NCBI GenBank assembly: GCA_002150815.3
Contig: NDFF03000399.1
Span: forward strand, 127,568 to 191,567
Source: Grammothele lineata
Taxonomy: Eukaryota > Basidiomycota > Agaricomycetes > Polyporales > Polyporaceae
Direction of reading: 5' to 3'
DNA length: 64,000 bases
Shown: positions 36,139 through 49,190 of the stretch, piece after piece
Layout: each line of letters begins with the position of its first letter
Numbering within the stretch: the first letter of the stretch is position 1
The notes under the pieces: model-generated
What the model was told of the DNA's origin: nothing
Databases searched by the model: none
Seen by the model: the letters and a program-made list of their open reading frames with translations, nothing else
Translations under genes and position numbers: made by a program

Positions 36139-37148
36139 TCACAGCTCCATCCACGTCGCAACTTTCTGTAACAGCCTGATGCCTTCTTCAAAACGTTCGA
36201 GATGAGAACGGACGATGGTTGTGACCACGTGCGCGTTGGCGATGACGGGTGGCCGTACGGTTAAGCCAAGTCCGTCTACGTGCGCGTCCGTGCCGATGGC
36301 GAGACTAAGAAGATCCCCTGTTCCGTCCAGTTGAACGGAGGCTGCCTTAACCCAGAGGAGTCGCCGGGAAAGCTCGAGCCTGGAGCAAAGGGAGGCCGAA
36401 GACGAGTCGACACACAGGCTGTCCGCCGCCTGCACTAAGACTGTGTGAAGAGCCGAAGCAGCGCGAATAGCTTCCTCCACTTCTTCATGCGCGCGTGTGA
36501 GTGACTTCAGGGCTCCCACTTGCATGACGCCAAAGACGACATCGAGAGGCTCTTCGGCTACATGGAAGCCGACACGGCGGAACCACTCAGTCGCCTGCCA
36601 TCCGGACAGTAAGGTTTGATGCATGTATATCATGCTGCAGGGTCTGAGGTGAGTATTCGTCATAGCATACGACACCTAAGCACCTACTGAGTATATCCAA
36701 GCTTGATGTGGGATACAGTGCGAATGAAGGCGGCGCATGCACGTAGCCCCGCACCCCTGAGATCGCGCAAGTCTGGGGCGACTTGCTGCAATTCGCCGTC
36801 GAGCGTGCACACCGCCCATATGGATTCCGATAAGAGGGAGTACGCCGGAGTGGAAGCAAACATGCCCGACGTCTCAAGCATGGCCTCAGTCGAAAAGGGG
36901 ATACTGATCGAAGATGGTGATGTCGGACAAAGGAAGGGGAACAACGGCTGGAGGAGCACGCAACGGATCGTGGCGATCGCTACGTTGCCTGTGGAAGAGA
37001 TTGCATCCTGTACAAGAGAAGGGGGCACGTTGAATGGGCGTTCGTGTCGAACGAGCCACGCGAATTGGAAGAAAGGGGCGATGATGGGGAACAAAGGGAC
37101 CAAAGCCGCGGCGACGACCACGACGAGGACGAAGGATTTGACAAACAT
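36139..37148 (-). CDS. Hypothetical protein with N-terminal hydrophobic anchor
   Basis: Two exons, 37148-36688 and 36643-36139 (966 bases, 321 residues). It opens MFVKSFVLVVVVAAALVPLF, a strong signal-anchor or signal peptide, so secretion or a membrane location is likely. The mature part is mixed helical with several Cys and no recognised domain. The intron has GTAGGT and CTCAG and preserves phase. The start is the first ATG; an upstream in-frame extension lacks ATG. A TTATAA-type box lies about 150 bases upstream (37298-37303). Confidence 0.62.
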
Positions 37149-37297
37149 GGTTGAGGGGACCGAAGAGCCTTCTGAGACAGTGTTAAGGCGAAACTGATGG
37201 AACACTGGTAGCGAGATACGCACTAGAGCTGCTAGGACGATGCGAAGGATGTAGAAGAGGGATGAATGAAACAGTACCAGCGCTCAACGCAGTCGCG

Positions 37298-37303
37298 TTT
37301 ATA
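37298..37303 (-). promoter_or_regulatory. TATA box (TATAAA on the minus strand)
   Basis: Located 150 bases upstream of the ATG at 37148. Confidence 0.4.
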
Positions 37304-37896
37304 AGGCATGGACTTTGCAGCACGCATGGCAATTGCGTGGCAGCGCGAACTCGATATAGTAGGGCAGACAAGATAGGCAAACACGGTAACACGCCCTAGA
37401 AATCAAATTGATCAGTATCATAAACGGCAAAAGCCAACGCTGGAAAAAGGTCCAAAGAGCGTCGTAGGAAGAAACGTACCTGGCTGTGAGCCCGTCGAAA
37501 CGGTTAGACGATAGGACATCCTGTGACGGCCCTAAGTGTCTTCTCGTTCATTTTCGGCCAGGTATCCGCCACGTTTCTTATCGCCACGTCCGCGACAGCA
37601 ACTGGGCAGGACAGCGTCCAGGTGTCACTGCCGCATGAGCTGGCTCGGATTGCGCAAGGCGGCCAGCCCACTCGCGCATTGATACCGTGCAACTGGCCCC
37701 TAGGGCCAATTCGACCGGTGCCCGATGCTCGGCGAACACAGACAATAGCCCTTACTGGGATCTGACCGGCATGCCTCGTCATCGATTTACGCTTAGCATC
37801 ATGGAAATTGCTCCCAAGTATCTGTCGGCTGTAAGTGCCGCTAGCCCCGTATGCAGTAAAAGGGCACTCTCTATATCATCTCCCACTGCAATAACA
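37304..37896. other. Intergenic, no supported gene
   Basis: Overlapping short frames on both strands with no splice-consistent gene. Confidence 0.35.
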
Positions 37897-39464
37897 CATC
37901 TTGAGGCCGATCGTCGCCGCCAAGGGGGAAGCCAAAAGGGGCGGCGGATTAGGTGCAAAGCACTGGAATACGTGTGAGATGAAAACTTGATCGAAATTTC
38001 GCTGAACACCATACTCACTAGTACTGATAAGGCCCGCTTGTAAGGCCTCACCGCGCCGAGTAGCGTGTGCTCCGCGGTCGGACGGAACACCCAAACCTAA
38101 CGAAATGTGTGCCCAGTCAGTACGCCAGGCCAAAGGAGCATGCGCATCGTATATAGCGCACAGAATCAGCGGACGTACCGCGCGCAGAACCTCCAGGAGA
38201 ACGCCCCGAAGGAGCAACCGTCAGTCAATCCTAAGGGATGACTAGCGGCGTTCGGTGCCACCGCCGACGCCGTGACGCGCATGAGACACCGCGCACGCGA
38301 CACTCCGTCCACGTTGGTACATTTCGTACTCGAAACGGCACGTCGGATAGTGGACGGTGAAAAGTGGATGAGACGGGTGCTTGCCGGTCGAAAACCCGGT
38401 CGCGAGTGCCCGTCGAGGCGAGCGAAGGGCGCCCTTCGGCGCTGACTGCCAGCTGCACGCCTTGGAACGCGTTCTTCACAGCGCTATGGACGGGTTTCGC
38501 ATCACGGCTGCTCCTATACGTCGGATATCCGTGGCGTTTAAGAGATTACGATCGGCAGCACATATCCAAGTAAAACGTTCGTAGCGCCGCATCGCTGCCC
38601 AGTCTGAGAACGAGCGTCGAGGACCTCGATAGCTTCGCATCGTTGCGGATGGGCCTTGGGATACCCAATCAAGGTACCTCGCGATCGAGACCTCTACGCT
38701 GTACTGGCATGAGCGCGACAAGAACTATCGAGGACGCGAGAAGAACGATAAAACCAAAGTAGCACTCACCAAGAACGCCATGGTCATGCACAACGATGGC
38801 CATTCCACAGCTGAGATATATCCAGAACCAGCCAGCACGACGGTAAAACTTCCCTGTAGAGGGAAGCGTCAGCAGCCCGCCACGACCCACTCAGACGGGG
38901 TCGATCGAAACGAATGTGGGGATGGGGGATCTGGTGGACAACGACGTACCTGGCCCGGAGCTGTAGGCCCACTCAAGGATCCACGCGCTGGCATGTTTCC
39001 TGCGGCGAAAAGATCCACGCGCGCGGCCACCATTGACGACCTACGATCGTCGTCATCCCTCGCTTGTCCTTGTCGTCGTGCCCGTGCCCGTCCCCGCCCT
39101 CGTTCCCCGCCCTCATCCCCGTCCCCGCGTTCGCCATCCCCGCCGTGCCCGTCTTCGCGCTAGCGCCACGTCAGCGTCGACGTCTACCCTCCCCGGCCGC
39201 CGCTTGCCAGAGACTCGTACAGCTTCTCCGAGCTGGCTGGGACAACAACTGCTCAAGACTCTATGTCTCGGCATGACTGTCGTCTAGGCCACCTCGGATC
39301 GCTGCAGAGCAATCCGGTAAACGTTGACGCTACGGCCGCCCATCCGTCACCAATGGCCGGGCTCCCTGCGTAATCGGCAACGATAATGGATCAGCGACTC
39401 TGTCTTGTCATACGAGCTCGGAGATAGCGGCGCGCTGCAGCAACAGGTGCGAAGTGGAGAGGGG
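37897..39464. repeat. Dispersed repeat B, copy 2
   Basis: Same orientation as copy 1 at 23981-25548. The 3' edge is sharp: both copies share GAAGTGGAGAGGGG and then diverge. The 5' edge fades over about 80 bases. Confidence 0.92.
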
Positions 39465-40622
39465 CAGCAGAATGGATGGAAAATGGTGAACGACCAAATG
39501 GAGAGCGTGCTCACCTCCGATCTTCGCAGGACATTGCAACGGCTGCCAGCGCGACGCGAAATTTGCCTGAGGATAGCAATTCACTACCACTACCGATCTT
39601 CACCGCCGCCGCAGAGACAGCCCGAAGTCTGGGCGAGCGGGTACGCCCTGTCGACGTTGTGGCATGAGTTTGTGAGCATTGCCGACGACGTCGGGGCATC
39701 GTATTTGCACTTCTCTCCGTTGCGATGTGAGAACAACTATGGACAGGGAGCAGGATACGTGGAGTTTGCACGTGTAGCCGAAGGAAAGAAAGGTGGAGAA
39801 GGTACGCTGGGGATCAGTACTTCGTGTTCGGTCCCGACGCCGTACCCATTGTTTGTACATGTAGCCGCAGCGACTCCGTCTGCCAACTTCCCAGACTGTG
39901 AATTTGCAAATGGCCATCGCGGCCGAGCGCTCAGCGCTCAGGCCCCAGGCCTCAGGTGGCGCTCATGATTGTAGTATTCGTGACCAAGCTCACTTAGCCC
40001 TTAGCCGTACTACACACAAGCCATATACCGATCCATGTGCAGTACTATGAGGAGGCTATATACTTACGTCACCGCGCATCTATGCGCAGAGTTCTCCCAG
40101 CTCGCCCGAAGGACATGCTCTCCTATGTACACGGCGGTACGCGCTGCGCGGGTCATTCAAATGGGTACTTTGTCTTGAGAATCGGATATCCCCGCGGCCG
40201 CACGGCCTTCAATCTGTTCACACACGTCCTGCAATCGCTGTTAGAGACAAAGCTAGATGCCTTCCCATGAAGTCCGGACTCCGCACAGGCAGTTCCATTG
40301 TCCGTATTCACAAATCACAATCTTGGAGGCAACTGTCAATCAACAGCGCGGATCATTTGTGCTTTCACGAGTTACCGAAAAAACCATCGCTAGTGTCAGC
40401 TTTTTCAAAGATTTCCAACAAATCGACGAATGTCAGAAACCTTCTCACTACCTGCGCATCGACGTCTTTGCTACACATGTACATGACCGTCTTCAAGACA
40501 GTTTCCGCCTACGATAGTCTTTCTTTGTCTGAGCATTCGGGAATTCCCGCCGCCGCGCCGACCGTGTTGAACCTGAGACGCTCATAAGCCGGGCCGCGCT
40601 ATCTATATATAATGATCTATAT
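39465..40622. other. No clearly supported gene
   Basis: A plus-strand frame (39405-39968) starts inside repeat B and runs out of it, but has no recognisable motif or introns. Confidence 0.3.
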
Positions 40623-40635
40623 GTATATATATATA
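40623..40635 (+). promoter_or_regulatory. TATA-rich core promoter
   Basis: A TATATATATATA run about 120 bases before the ATG at 40750. Confidence 0.45.
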
Positions 40636-40749
40636 CCGAGGGGAAACCAGCGGTACGTCTCCTCAGGCCTCAGCCCCAGTCTCGTAGTATCCCGCCGCGC
40701 CTTCGACCCCGTTCCGATCCCCACTCCGTTCCAACTTGTCGTCTGCAAG

Positions 40750-41778
40750 ATGCCTTCCGTGTTTTCGAGGCGTGTGCGTTGTGGCCCTACGCTGTCGGCT
40801 TGGTACACCAGTGGCAGACTATGCTCACGGTGCCGCTTTTCATTTCTTAGGCATCATTCTGCTGGAAGTGTCACACCGTGCATCCTGCAAAGTGCGCCTC
40901 CTCGTCTTCGAACACTACACGCCAACCACGCCCCGCCAAAGCCGCGCACCCTATCTTAGTCGCCAGAACCGCGCGTTCTACCTCGGTCGCCTCATCAGCG
41001 CCCGCGACCTCGTCAGATTCAGAGTCGTCTCTCTTCAGCAGCGGCATCACAGTGTACGACTACTGCATGAACAGCATAAGAAAGTGGAAGCCCGAATACG
41101 AGTTTGAATCAAACGAAGCGACCATGAGCCTTGGTATTTGGCCGGGTCGCCCCGAACGCCCCACCAGCGCCGACATAACCGCCCGCTTGGCGTGGGCCAA
41201 AGATGGTCGCAGCTGCGAGGATGCTGAGGTGATAAATAAAGGTTTGGAGACCACTATGAAGATGGTGGCGGAGATCATAGGCGTGAGTGCAGCTCTTGCC
41301 CGCAGCGGATAGTCACTGTGCCTGACCTCTTAACATACAGATGAAACCTAGCCCCAGTTCTCAACATGTCTACACTCAGAGCATCCCCGGGAGCGAGTAC
41401 TCGATCCGCCTCTTCCCCGGTTCGTTTAGCGACCGTGAGTGGACCATGGACTTCGTTCACGGTACGACCGGCGAGCCCATCAATTCGCCCTTCGAGTTCG
41501 AGTTGTGGGCAGTCCCATCCAAGGATGTTCCCTGGCTTCACGGTCAACCACTCATCCAGATAGTTTCCGTCGAGCGGCACGAGGGCGTTCCGCAAGAGAA
41601 GATACCTCCGGGCGAGGAGAGGTTCATCCTCCAAGATGGGCAGACCTACCTACTCAAGCGTCCGGGTGTGAGCAACGTGCGGTTCACGGTGCCGATTCGT
41701 CGTGAGGAGTGCAGCGACGCCCCCCCGACCGAGAGCCGCGATGACATTCTTACTTTCCCCGCAGTACTCTCGAAGTAG
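40750..41778 (+). CDS. Hypothetical protein with N-terminal Cys cluster
   Basis: Exons 40750-40773, 40851-41282 and 41341-41778 total 894 bases (297 residues). Splicing of the 24-base first exon (GTGCGT donor, CTTAG acceptor) yields FCWKCHTVHPAKC, a C-x2-C-H...C arrangement that could bind zinc. A Ser/Ala-rich stretch follows, then a helical part (VYDYCMNSIRKWKPEY) and a beta-rich C-terminal domain of about 145 residues (SIRLFPGSFSDREW, PFEFELWAVPSKDVPW, FTVPIRREECSD). Codon bias and clean introns make this a convincing gene. I do not recognise the family. Confidence 0.65.
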
Positions 41779-44700
41779 GATTCTTTCTTGGAGTAGAAGT
41801 CGTGAACGAAGACGTATTACCCCCGCATGTATCATATCATAATACATTCCTCTCTACATCGTCTCTGTATCATGTGCCAGTAGTGACGGCTGCAGCCGCT
41901 GCTTTTGTTTGTGCTCCCTTGGCATCATGCACACATACGGGCACTTGGCAGGCAAGGGCTGAGGACGAAGAGGGGGCCGCAGCGTCCAAGAGAAGCACCT
42001 AATTTTCCCAATTGCGAAGACCGCAGCTCAGAATCAGGGTCATGTCCGCGACGTTCAGTAACGCTGACGTCCAGACTTCGATAACCCTAACGCCGCAGCG
42101 GCGCGCCTTACATGCTGCGCTGCATCGAAATGTTGATGCCACAAGCATTTCAAAACGTAGAGCTTACAAGCTGTAGGGCGAACGTCTCGTATCTGGAATA
42201 AAGCCGCATCTGGGCAAGGTGGGAGGCGATTTCTGCGGGGAGCCCTGGCAGTGTATATGAGTGGTGCAAGGTGAAGGTCAATGTTCAGGAAGCCAGCGTT
42301 GAGATGGCTGCAGAACACAGCTGCATTGGAGTATCTATGGAGCTGCATGCTGTTATTATACAAAACGCGGAACAGTCCAGTCTTGAAACGAGCTATACGA
42401 GGATCAAAAGGGAGCATCGATGTTCACTACCACAAATTCAAACGTACTAGGGATGAAAAAGCGGTGTCATCCATCTACTACTAAGGATAAGGTCGACAAG
42501 CTGGCGACTCACGGAGCGTAGTCTTCGACCAGCATGCGCTAGTCCGTCTTAGACGCGGAGTTTACGAGGTTACGCAGCATGCTCTTCTCCAGCTGGAAGA
42601 TCGTCTCGAAATTGCCGAAGCCAGCCACACGGCTGTGACCACATATGAGCTAGGAGGAGGGAAACGGCAACAAATCAGCGCTGCGCGATGGATTAGAGAC
42701 GGGCGAGAAACCGGAGACACGCCACTTTGTCGTGACTCCTTCGGCGATGGAGAGCCCGTATACTTTCCGGGTCATCGTGTCGATACCGAAGTACATACAC
42801 ATACTTCATAGCATGACGAAATTTATGGCTACGTGCAGGGCGTCTTCTGAATGGTGAGGAGAACTTGTGCAAACCACCGAACAAGGTCCTCTCCGGTATC
42901 GCAGAGTGAGGATACGGCTTTGACGGAAATGACGGACGTTGCGCGCCCGACGTTCAGTTTCGCTATGTTCAACGTCCACGTACACGTCGCTTTGGATGGG
43001 CTCAACAACGTGCGCGCCTGACGTAAATAGGACCCACCTCATCGTCGACGGCCTTCCGCTCGACCTCCGCCTTGACTTCAGGATCGTATACGAGGTTGGC
43101 GGGTGGGACCGAAGACGATATAGCTCCTGGACTTCTTGATCGCAAAACGCTCGTCTCCCCAGCAGATCGAGCGGACGTATGTTACCGGTCGCGCGATATG
43201 TCAAGAGACATCGTAGGCGGAGGTGGTCACGGCGTAAGCGAGGCAGAGACGGTCTTGGGAGCCGTATTCGTTGAATATGCGCTCGCGATAAGGCAAACAG
43301 TGATGTTGCACCGCGCTTACCAACGAGCGTTGTCTGCCGCGACGCAAGGACGGACGTCGGAACTGTATGGCGTTGTCAAGTCCCAAGGCGTCGATGGTAC
43401 CGCCACGGACGCAAACCCGGGGCAGCACTTTGAAATGGCCAGGGTCAGACACGCCAAGAAACTTGGGCCGGTAGTACACACCTCTCCGAGTTCGCAGGTT
43501 GATGAGAAAGGGGGCAAGGAGCAGAATATACAACGCAGGAGGATGGATGCTGGTAACAGCATGGCGGCAGTCGACGTCGAAGTTCTCCGTGGCCCTCGGA
43601 CTGGTTGAGCGTCCTGAGGCTGGGGCCAACCAAGCTTCACGTGGACGCCATGACCCACGTCCCGGATCCGGAGCGGAGATGAGGTCAGACGGGGGCCGGC
43701 CACCTGCCGGCCCGAGCGAATGGGCGTCCGGAGCCGAACTGATCGTCTGCACGGTTTTACCCCATTATCTTATCCGATCTCCCGACGAGGGCGGACGCGA
43801 TCCCGCCGACACCCCAAACAACGGCCATGGGTTACCGATTTCTAGAGGGCCTAGTGTATCCAGGGAGCATCGGATTACAGCTACGCAGTATCATCGCAAA
43901 CGTAAGTATCAGATCTAGGGCTGTAGAAGTAGCAGAATATTTTGTGTCGACGCGCGGATTCCAAGTCTCGTCAGTCTAGATTAGATCTAGATCCGGATAC
44001 GTGCGCGGAGTGCCAAGTCGACCATGTGAAAGCAGGCGGCTACCTCGGGTCGTGAGAACAGATCTCTTTGCGGAGGTGGCAAGAGAGAGAGCTCGAAAGC
44101 CCAAAGATTCCGACTATCCCTTGTATCCCAGATGTCTAGAGGCGACAAGGCTCCAGCCAGGAGGCTGACGTCGAGGGAAAGCAACTTGTTGGCGCTATGA
44201 CTATCAATCACGTTCATGTCAGTGTATAGGTAGACTCGTCGTTCCGGTTTGTCGACGTCTGCGTTTTCCGGGTCCGCTTGGAAAATAGGGCGATAGGATC
44301 TCCCGTGACGTCACCCGGCGCGTACCAACTTTTGCACGTTATACCGCCCATCTACCACTAGACATTACGTATTTACTGCTCGACGCCGTTCCGCCAAGGA
44401 TGACCAGTCCGCGCCCGGAGCACATCTCTAGATCTGGGCAGAACGAGTATCCGCCCTTGCTGAGGACTTCCCGCACGTACAGACGGGTAAACAAGCGCTA
44501 AGGGCTCAACATGAGTTCTTGAGACCCTCATCGTGTGTCGCTGATTCGCGGTCGCCGTCTGACCCAACCTGTTGCAACGCATGACTTCGTCCCAGTAACC
44601 AGAGCCGCGCGAGTAAGATATCAATCCGAGATGAAATTTTATTCATGTCTATGACAATACGTGTAATAGCGACCTCTAGATACGCCTCTCTATACCATAT

Positions 44701-46343
44701 ATCTGAAGCGTATCCTCGAGATCTGATGCCGACCTCGAATCTGTAAGTGAGCTTCACGAAGTCCTCATCTTGAGGTCTGCACATCACCCTTTAGATTGTA
44801 CCTAGCTGAAGTTCTTGTCAAGGCTCGCACTTAACATCCTCTTATACCTGGATAGCTGATTGTGTTCACCGGGCGCACTCCGAACGGAATCATGTCTAGT
44901 GTCACGGGCTCCGCGTTGCGGCGCCTCTAGCAAGCAGCAACGAAGCGCCCATATGTGCCCAGCCACTCTGCCGCATCTGGGCGCCTCGTACTACTAGTAT
45001 CTCAATTCTAGTTCTCCTTGTCCCGCTTCGCACCGATACCCATTGCCGCATGCTTCAAATACAGTACATAAAGACCTTCGGAAATTCTTGTGGGCGCTTG
45101 AAGAGCGATATCTCGGAGTGCACTGTCAATCCTGGCAGCGTGCTCGTTCGTGAAGTTCATCTCGCGTACTGAAACTTCATCTGAACTCTTAATCCTCTTA
45201 TCCCTGTCCCCCTTCATTCGCATCTGCGTATATCTTTCTAACGTTCATTTGGAACTTGCAATACCCCACTCGCAAATGTCGTTGTATCTGCGGCGCACAT
45301 AAATCCTGCTCGCCGCCGCCGGAGAGCCCCTATCCCCGCCTACTACCCGTCACAACTCACCGCGCTGATGGTGCATACGCACAGGAGCCCTGAACAGTAC
45401 ATATGAGCGCTAGTGCTGACTTGATACGCTCCCTACCACGCCGTCGTCGCATCCTTGTAGAAACGCGTCACCACTGTCTCTACTCATATTTCGCGCCGCT
45501 ACCTGGGTGAACGTAAGTTCCACATGCATTTGCCAGTTTGATCTTCTTCTCAACTAGTGCCTCTCCACGTGTACATATACAGCGATACGCATTGTACATA
45601 TGCGATGTCGAGTCCTTCTGTCGCAAGCATTCGCTGGTCGTTGCTGGTCATGGTCGCGTCAACGAAACCTCATCCTCCATTGCCAGCTTGCGATGCATGA
45701 TGAGGAAAGTTACGCAGAATGAAGCCCCAAACGCTGAAGGCTGCCATTCGTCTTGCTACGCTCGGTACGAGCGACCGCGACCGCAATTCTATTTTGTGGC
45801 TCGCGGGTGCGTCATCATGCTTTTGAGTTCGCCGCAATCCATGTCTTGAGGATCGCAAGCTGACTCGACATTGGCGCCCGCGTGGATGCGCCCCGAATAC
45901 GCCGCGCGAGCATGTATGTCAGCAGTATATGCATAACGCTACGTATGCTGACCGGCCACAAGCCGATTTCTATGCAAATGTCTCCAGCGGCATCGCCGAG
46001 CATTCTTCTGGAGTAGTATTGGTGAGAAATAGTGGGCGAAGAGGCTGACCGCTTCGCCTTGGCCGCGGCTCAAGGGACGATGACTGAGAGCGACATGATG
46101 ACAGTGGGAATGGAGCGAAATACAACTATGATATTCATGCATATAAAGCAAGCCTCCAGCCTCTAACTCGCAAAGATAGACACAGTGACTACCGAGCCAT
46201 CACCATTGTGGCGTCTGACGTAGGAAACGAACACGCAGCTCCGGACCCGGCATCATATCCTGCTGTACCACTCGTGAGCTAAGATCAAAAGACGCTACTG
46301 TGCAATGGGGATTAACTCACTACTCGCAAACATATAAGCACCT
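41779..46343. other. 4.5 kb without a supported gene
   Basis: Long frames occur on both strands at 42806-43918, but they overlap antisense and none gains splice support. A minus-strand piece around 43550-43650 is hydrophobic and could be a relic of a membrane protein. 44-46.3 kb is close to frame-free. Confidence 0.4.
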
Positions 46344-47432
46344 TCATCCTACCGCCCGTCGGAAGTTCTGCACTTGTGCGTTCATCTTGAGGGTGCGGAA
46401 CGCGACGTGTCGCACCTTCGGATGGTCTTTCGCCATGATCGTCGGCGGAGACTTACTGTTCCTAGTATGGTGCTTGTGGTAATGAAACCACTCCATTCCT
46501 GGGCCTCTGTTGCTACGAATTGTCGTATTGTGGTGGAATCGGATCTTGTATCCAATGCGCGGTTGACCACCGGTAAGGACGATTCGGATACTGCCTTTGG
46601 GGTTTGCGGCCGCGGTGCCTGCCGTGCGCCCGGACATATTCGGTAGCGCCGTGTTTCTGTTCCCGCGGGGATACAGTAGCGGTTCCTGGCCAACATCATC
46701 AACCTGTAGGAACTCTTCACCTTGGGGAAGATACACCCAAGGATCCGCGTTATCCCCGCGCTTCCGAGACTTCTCGACGTAGACGAGCGCGGTCCCCCAT
46801 GAAACAGCCTGGAAGCGGAGCCTGTAAATCACACCCTGATTTACCGTATAGTAGTCCTGAAGGTGTATGTCAGTCGAGGCTTGATCGAAGAACCGTGTTC
46901 CAATCGCGCCGATCAACGTGCCGTAGCTCGGGGCCGGGTGACGTATGTGGCTAGGATGAGTACAAAGACGTCAGTGCAAAATAACAATGTAAAGAGAATA
47001 GCATTATCTGACGCTGGAGGTGGAGGGGAAGGAGACGGTTGTGGAAGAGGGGGCGGCTGGGGAGAAGAGGAACCAGACGGCGAAGGAGACCCAGATGGCG
47101 GAAGAGATGGAGATGGTGGCGGAGGAGGTGAGTCAGGCGGCGGGGGCGTAGGTGAATCATGCGGCGGGGGCGGAGATCCAGATGGTCGAAAGGATGGAGG
47201 TGGCGGCGAAGGGGTGAGAGTCCGGGTCCGCCTCTTCTTACGAACAGGTCTGCTCCCACCCCCCAGCTGCTCTGGCGACCCTGATGCAGTTGGGGGGTCC
47301 CTCCGTTTCTTTCGCCGCACCTAGAGTACACGGAGTGAGCGTTAATTGCGCGACGTATAGCCAAGTATGGTCTACCTGAGCCGAGATAACACGACCACGT
47401 GATGTTCGGCGAATGGATTGGATGTCGGGCAT
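46344..47432 (-). CDS. Proline-rich hypothetical protein
   Basis: Exons 47432-47376, 47320-47013 and 46950-46344 total 972 bases (323 residues). A basic start (RRTSRGR, RRKKRR) is followed by about 75 residues of Pro/Ser repeats, then a globular part containing SYGTLIGAIGTRFFDQ, YYTVNQGVIYRL and PWVYLPQGEEFLQVDD. The second intron (GTCAGA...CCTAG, 62 bases) removes a stretch that otherwise reads as a hydrophobic segment followed by a stop. The basic N-terminus could act as a nuclear targeting signal, which is speculation. No family recognised. Confidence 0.6.
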
Positions 47433-47504
47433 GTGTGAGATGTGTAGAGCGGCTGTAGCGACCTGTATACCACGGATGAACGATCCCTGCTCATGCGCGA
47501 CCTC

Positions 47505-47510
47505 TTTATA
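47505..47510 (-). promoter_or_regulatory. TATA box (TATAAA on the minus strand)
   Basis: Located 73 bases upstream of the ATG at 47432. Confidence 0.5.
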
Positions 47511-49190
47511 GCGACGACGATTTGTGTCCTAAGCGTCGATCAAACCTGACGCGCAAAAGTCCTTTGAGCGAGGCGCACACAACTGAATGTTTGGCGCGGG
47601 CCGGACCCTTGTCTGCTCTGAAACGCGTAGGCATGTTCGCGCACAAAGGAGGCAGGTCATACTACTCGCTTGAACCATTGTGGACGTCGAACAAGCACCA
47701 GCTTTGAAGAGCGAGTGCTATGAAGCCAGTGTCGCCATGCGAGCTATCGGGTTGTGGATTTGAAAGGGACTTGAAGGGAATATCAGGAATCGATCATTGA
47801 TTCGGTGGGGGGCATTGGCCTTTGTCATTTACCGGTCGCATGTACGTCACATAGCGAAATTTGCCTACTGCTGCCGGACAATGCTATATGTCGAACAGAG
47901 ATGGACGGGGCTTTGCGTTCTATCAAAGAACTCTACACCTGATAGTCTCCGTCAGCTAGCGAGTACCCCAAAGCGAGGGCAATGTCATAGGACGAACGGC
48001 GGGCTCATCCGAATACCGATGACTGGACCACTCCGCGAGCATGTACAACCTTTGTGCCCACATCAACTGCAGCTCTGAATTGCCGCCGTTTCGTGGGTCT
48101 GGAACATCGACTTCGCAATTGGCCTTTCTTCATTTCTCCGTCATAGAATTACTGATGGCGCTGCTCAAGCGCGTGAATCGATAGATCTCAGCGCAGAGTG
48201 CTTTGGAAGATGAATCGTACATGCACAAAGGTCACTGCTAGTACGTAGCGCTGACATCTTGGGCTCGAGCCGACCGCGAGAATGCAACGAGGGTGGATAT
48301 GTGGGAGGCTTGGTAAGTTAGTATACGCGGAGCGGGCCTTATTCGTAGTTAGTACCCACCGGCGGCGCTGCAGGACCTGAGTGAGTCTGTGATGTACGAA
48401 GCCAAATTTGACGCAACAGGCCTGTATATGGACAGTCGGACGCGAGAAGGGATGTTGATACAGACCGGCATCTGCCAGCACCCGATCTCTGTCTCCATCG
48501 TAGATATTTGGATACGTTGCAGAGAGGTTCAGGCAAAAGGCATGAGCCATTGAGAAGGACCGGCATGAGAGCCCTGGGTGAGCATAAGTTAGCACCAGCG
48601 TAGTCTGTTTCAAGGAGGGTCGGTTGCAAGGCAGAAGGCCCGCCGAAAGAGTCAATGAATCGCGAGGCCTCCAGCGGTTCGCTGCCATTGGGACAACACG
48701 GTAATAAGATGGTCGAACCCGTTTCTCCGTGTCGTAACCTCTCATAACCGTGTGCAAATCGCCGAGGGAATAAGTAGCGCGGATAGTTAGGCACTCACCT
48801 GCACCGTATATACTGACCGCCGATCGCGAAGACCAGTAGCAGTCGCCCGTAAGCAGGAGCCCTACACCTTGCTTCTTGTGGTCCCTCGAATACTGTCCGG
48901 TCCATTACGTCGGCTGGCGTCGCTGGAGATGTCCGTGGCCATATGTAACTGGAGGACGAGCGCAAGTCTGCAACTCTTGGCAATGCCGCAAGCAGCACGC
49001 GTCAGAGTCGGTAGTGGCCGCCCTGAGTCGCGTGAGGCATCCGTCTTCAATGGCAGCCACGTATTTGTGAAAGAGAGAGTAAAGAGGCTAGAGAAAGAGA
49101 CATGACCCGGACGGAATGGCAGCCCTGCCCGATCCCAGAAGTTGTGGACGTCTCGCGCTGAATGATTACATAACAACGGTCAAGCGCCAT
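47511..49190. other. Intergenic, no supported gene
   Basis: Overlapping minus-strand frames at 48188-48794 lack splice sites that join them. Nothing recognised. Confidence 0.35.

Noticed and set aside
43201..43918. Two long overlapping antisense frames (183 and 139 codons)
   Set aside because: No splice sites extend either, no motif is visible, and GC content alone keeps several frames open.
47238..47432. Separate 64-codon gene
   Set aside because: Its first 19 codons are better explained as exon 1 of the proline-rich gene.
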